Shown here: one piece after another, positions 63,620 through 64,000 of the stretch
Layout of the letters: each line of letters begins with the position of its first letter
How positions within the stretch are numbered: the first letter of the stretch is position 1
Assembly: GCF_002735645.1 (NCBI RefSeq)
Contig: NZ_PDZG01000018.1
Span: 1 to 64,000, forward strand
Direction: 5' to 3'
DNA: 64,000 bases
From: Iodobacter sp. BJB302
Lineage (GTDB): Bacteria > Pseudomonadota > Gammaproteobacteria > Burkholderiales > Chitinibacteraceae
Translations under genes and position numbers: made by a program
Notes under the pieces: model-generated
Seen by the model: only the letters and a program-made list of their open reading frames with translations
The model's database searches: none
What the model was told of the DNA's origin: nothing

Positions 63620-64000
63620 TCAATGCGGCAAACGGTGATCTGCCTGAGGCTTATTGGGCAGGGTGAAGTAGAAAATTGTCTGGTTGTCCGCCTGAGATTT
63701 GGCCCAGATGCGCCCGTCGTGCCGGTGAATAATCCGCTGGACGATGGCAAGGCCTATGCCATTGCCGGTAAGCTCGGTGTGTGAGTGAAGGCGCTGGAAG
63801 GGCGAAAATATTTTATTGGCATGGGCCATATCAAAGCCGATTCCGTTGTCCTGAATATAGAAAACAGTCTGGCCATTGATATCATTTGCACCAATGCTGA
63901 TTTTGGCATCCTGGGCGCGCTCGGTAAATTTCCATGCATTATCAAGTAAATGTCTGAGTGCAATCAGCATGAGTTTAGGGTCAGCATAGGCCCTGAGATT
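63620..64000 (-). CDS. Sensor histidine kinase, C-terminal part (gene continues beyond the window)
   Basis: The reading frame is open to the window edge, so only the last 126 residues are present. They are a HATPase_c domain: N box LLDNAWKFTERAQ, G1 DNGIGFDMAH, F box IFSPFQRLHSH and G2 TGNGIGLAIVQRIIHRHDGRIWA. The F-box wording resembles phytochrome-like or PAS-type kinases that act on light or redox signals, but the sensor is off-window. It is transcribed toward the recA start and ends before recA's upstream region. Confidence 0.85.
   Translation of the reverse strand, partial: NLRAYADPKLMLIALRHLLDNAWKFTERAQDAKISIGANDINGQTVFYIQDNGIGFDMAHANKIFSPFQRLHSHTELTGNGIGLAIVQRIIHRHDGRIWAKSQADNQTIFYFTLPNKPQADHRLPH

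Noticed and set aside
1-64000. CRISPR array
   Set aside because: No regularly spaced short direct repeats with unique spacers were seen.

Overview
The window looks like a chromosomal segment of a betaproteobacterium, most plausibly Neisseriales/Chromobacteriaceae (Iodobacter- or Chromobacterium-like). The reasons are the protein style, moderate GC, polyhydroxybutyrate (PHB) mobilisation genes, the recX-recA order and abundant intergenic repeats. The genus is an inference. No rRNA, tRNA or CRISPR array was recognised.

Layout. 1-126: the 3' end of an IS3-type element. 0.4-9.8 kb: small accessory enzymes (GFA protein, two tandem BLUF photoreceptors, VOC, GNATs, MipA-like porin, phosphoesterase, methyltransferase plus GNAT-Nudix fusion, RDD protein, outer-membrane barrel). 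10-15 kb: a decayed IS5-type element abutting an MccF-like peptidase, two unknown proteins and a YcaQ-type DNA glycosylase with a candidate SOS box. 15.1-22.4 kb: an RNA-repair/ribosome-rescue island. It holds RtcR, a near-consensus sigma-54 promoter, rtcB-nucleotidyltransferase-rtcA, and a convergent rtcB2-prfH-phosphatase unit. 23-27 kb: lipoprotein, cysS, DUF2726 protein, exported glutaminase. 26.8-38.2 kb: esterase, 3-hydroxybutyrate dehydrogenase and oligomer hydrolase, then a branched-chain-amino-acid-type ABC transporter. This transporter has a sigma-54 promoter, repeated upstream sites and an adjacent PAS/AAA+/Fis activator. 38.3-44 kb: an overlapping ynbABCD-type phospholipid operon carrying a broken acyltransferase gene. 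44.4-50.7 kb: a large lipoprotein fusing DUF1566 domains to a di-haem peroxidase, nitronate monooxygenase, a ClpP paralogue, DUF2325, GNAT and DUF3299 proteins. 50.9-53.5 kb: zinc uptake genes with an unlisted 33-residue coupled membrane peptide. 53.8-64 kb: alaS, MFS exporter, oxidoreductase and DsbA-like protein, LysR regulator, lytic transglycosylase, recX-recA and a truncated histidine kinase.

How the genes work together. In the RNA-repair island RtcR probably senses cleaved-RNA ends and fires the sigma-54 promoter for RtcB ligase, a pol-beta-type nucleotidyltransferase and RtcA cyclase. The opposing unit supplies a second ligase (RtcB2), the release-factor homologue PrfH and a small phosphatase-like protein; RtcB2-PrfH is known to repair and rescue ribosomes cut at the decoding centre. 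recA and ycaQ share the same palindrome (AGAAC-N4-GTTCT) upstream, which suggests DNA-damage co-regulation. The ABC transporter, its activator and the PHB-degradation genes share a strand but their common substrate is unknown. A family of roughly 240-bp intergenic repeats occurs at five places and brackets livKHM in inverted orientation.
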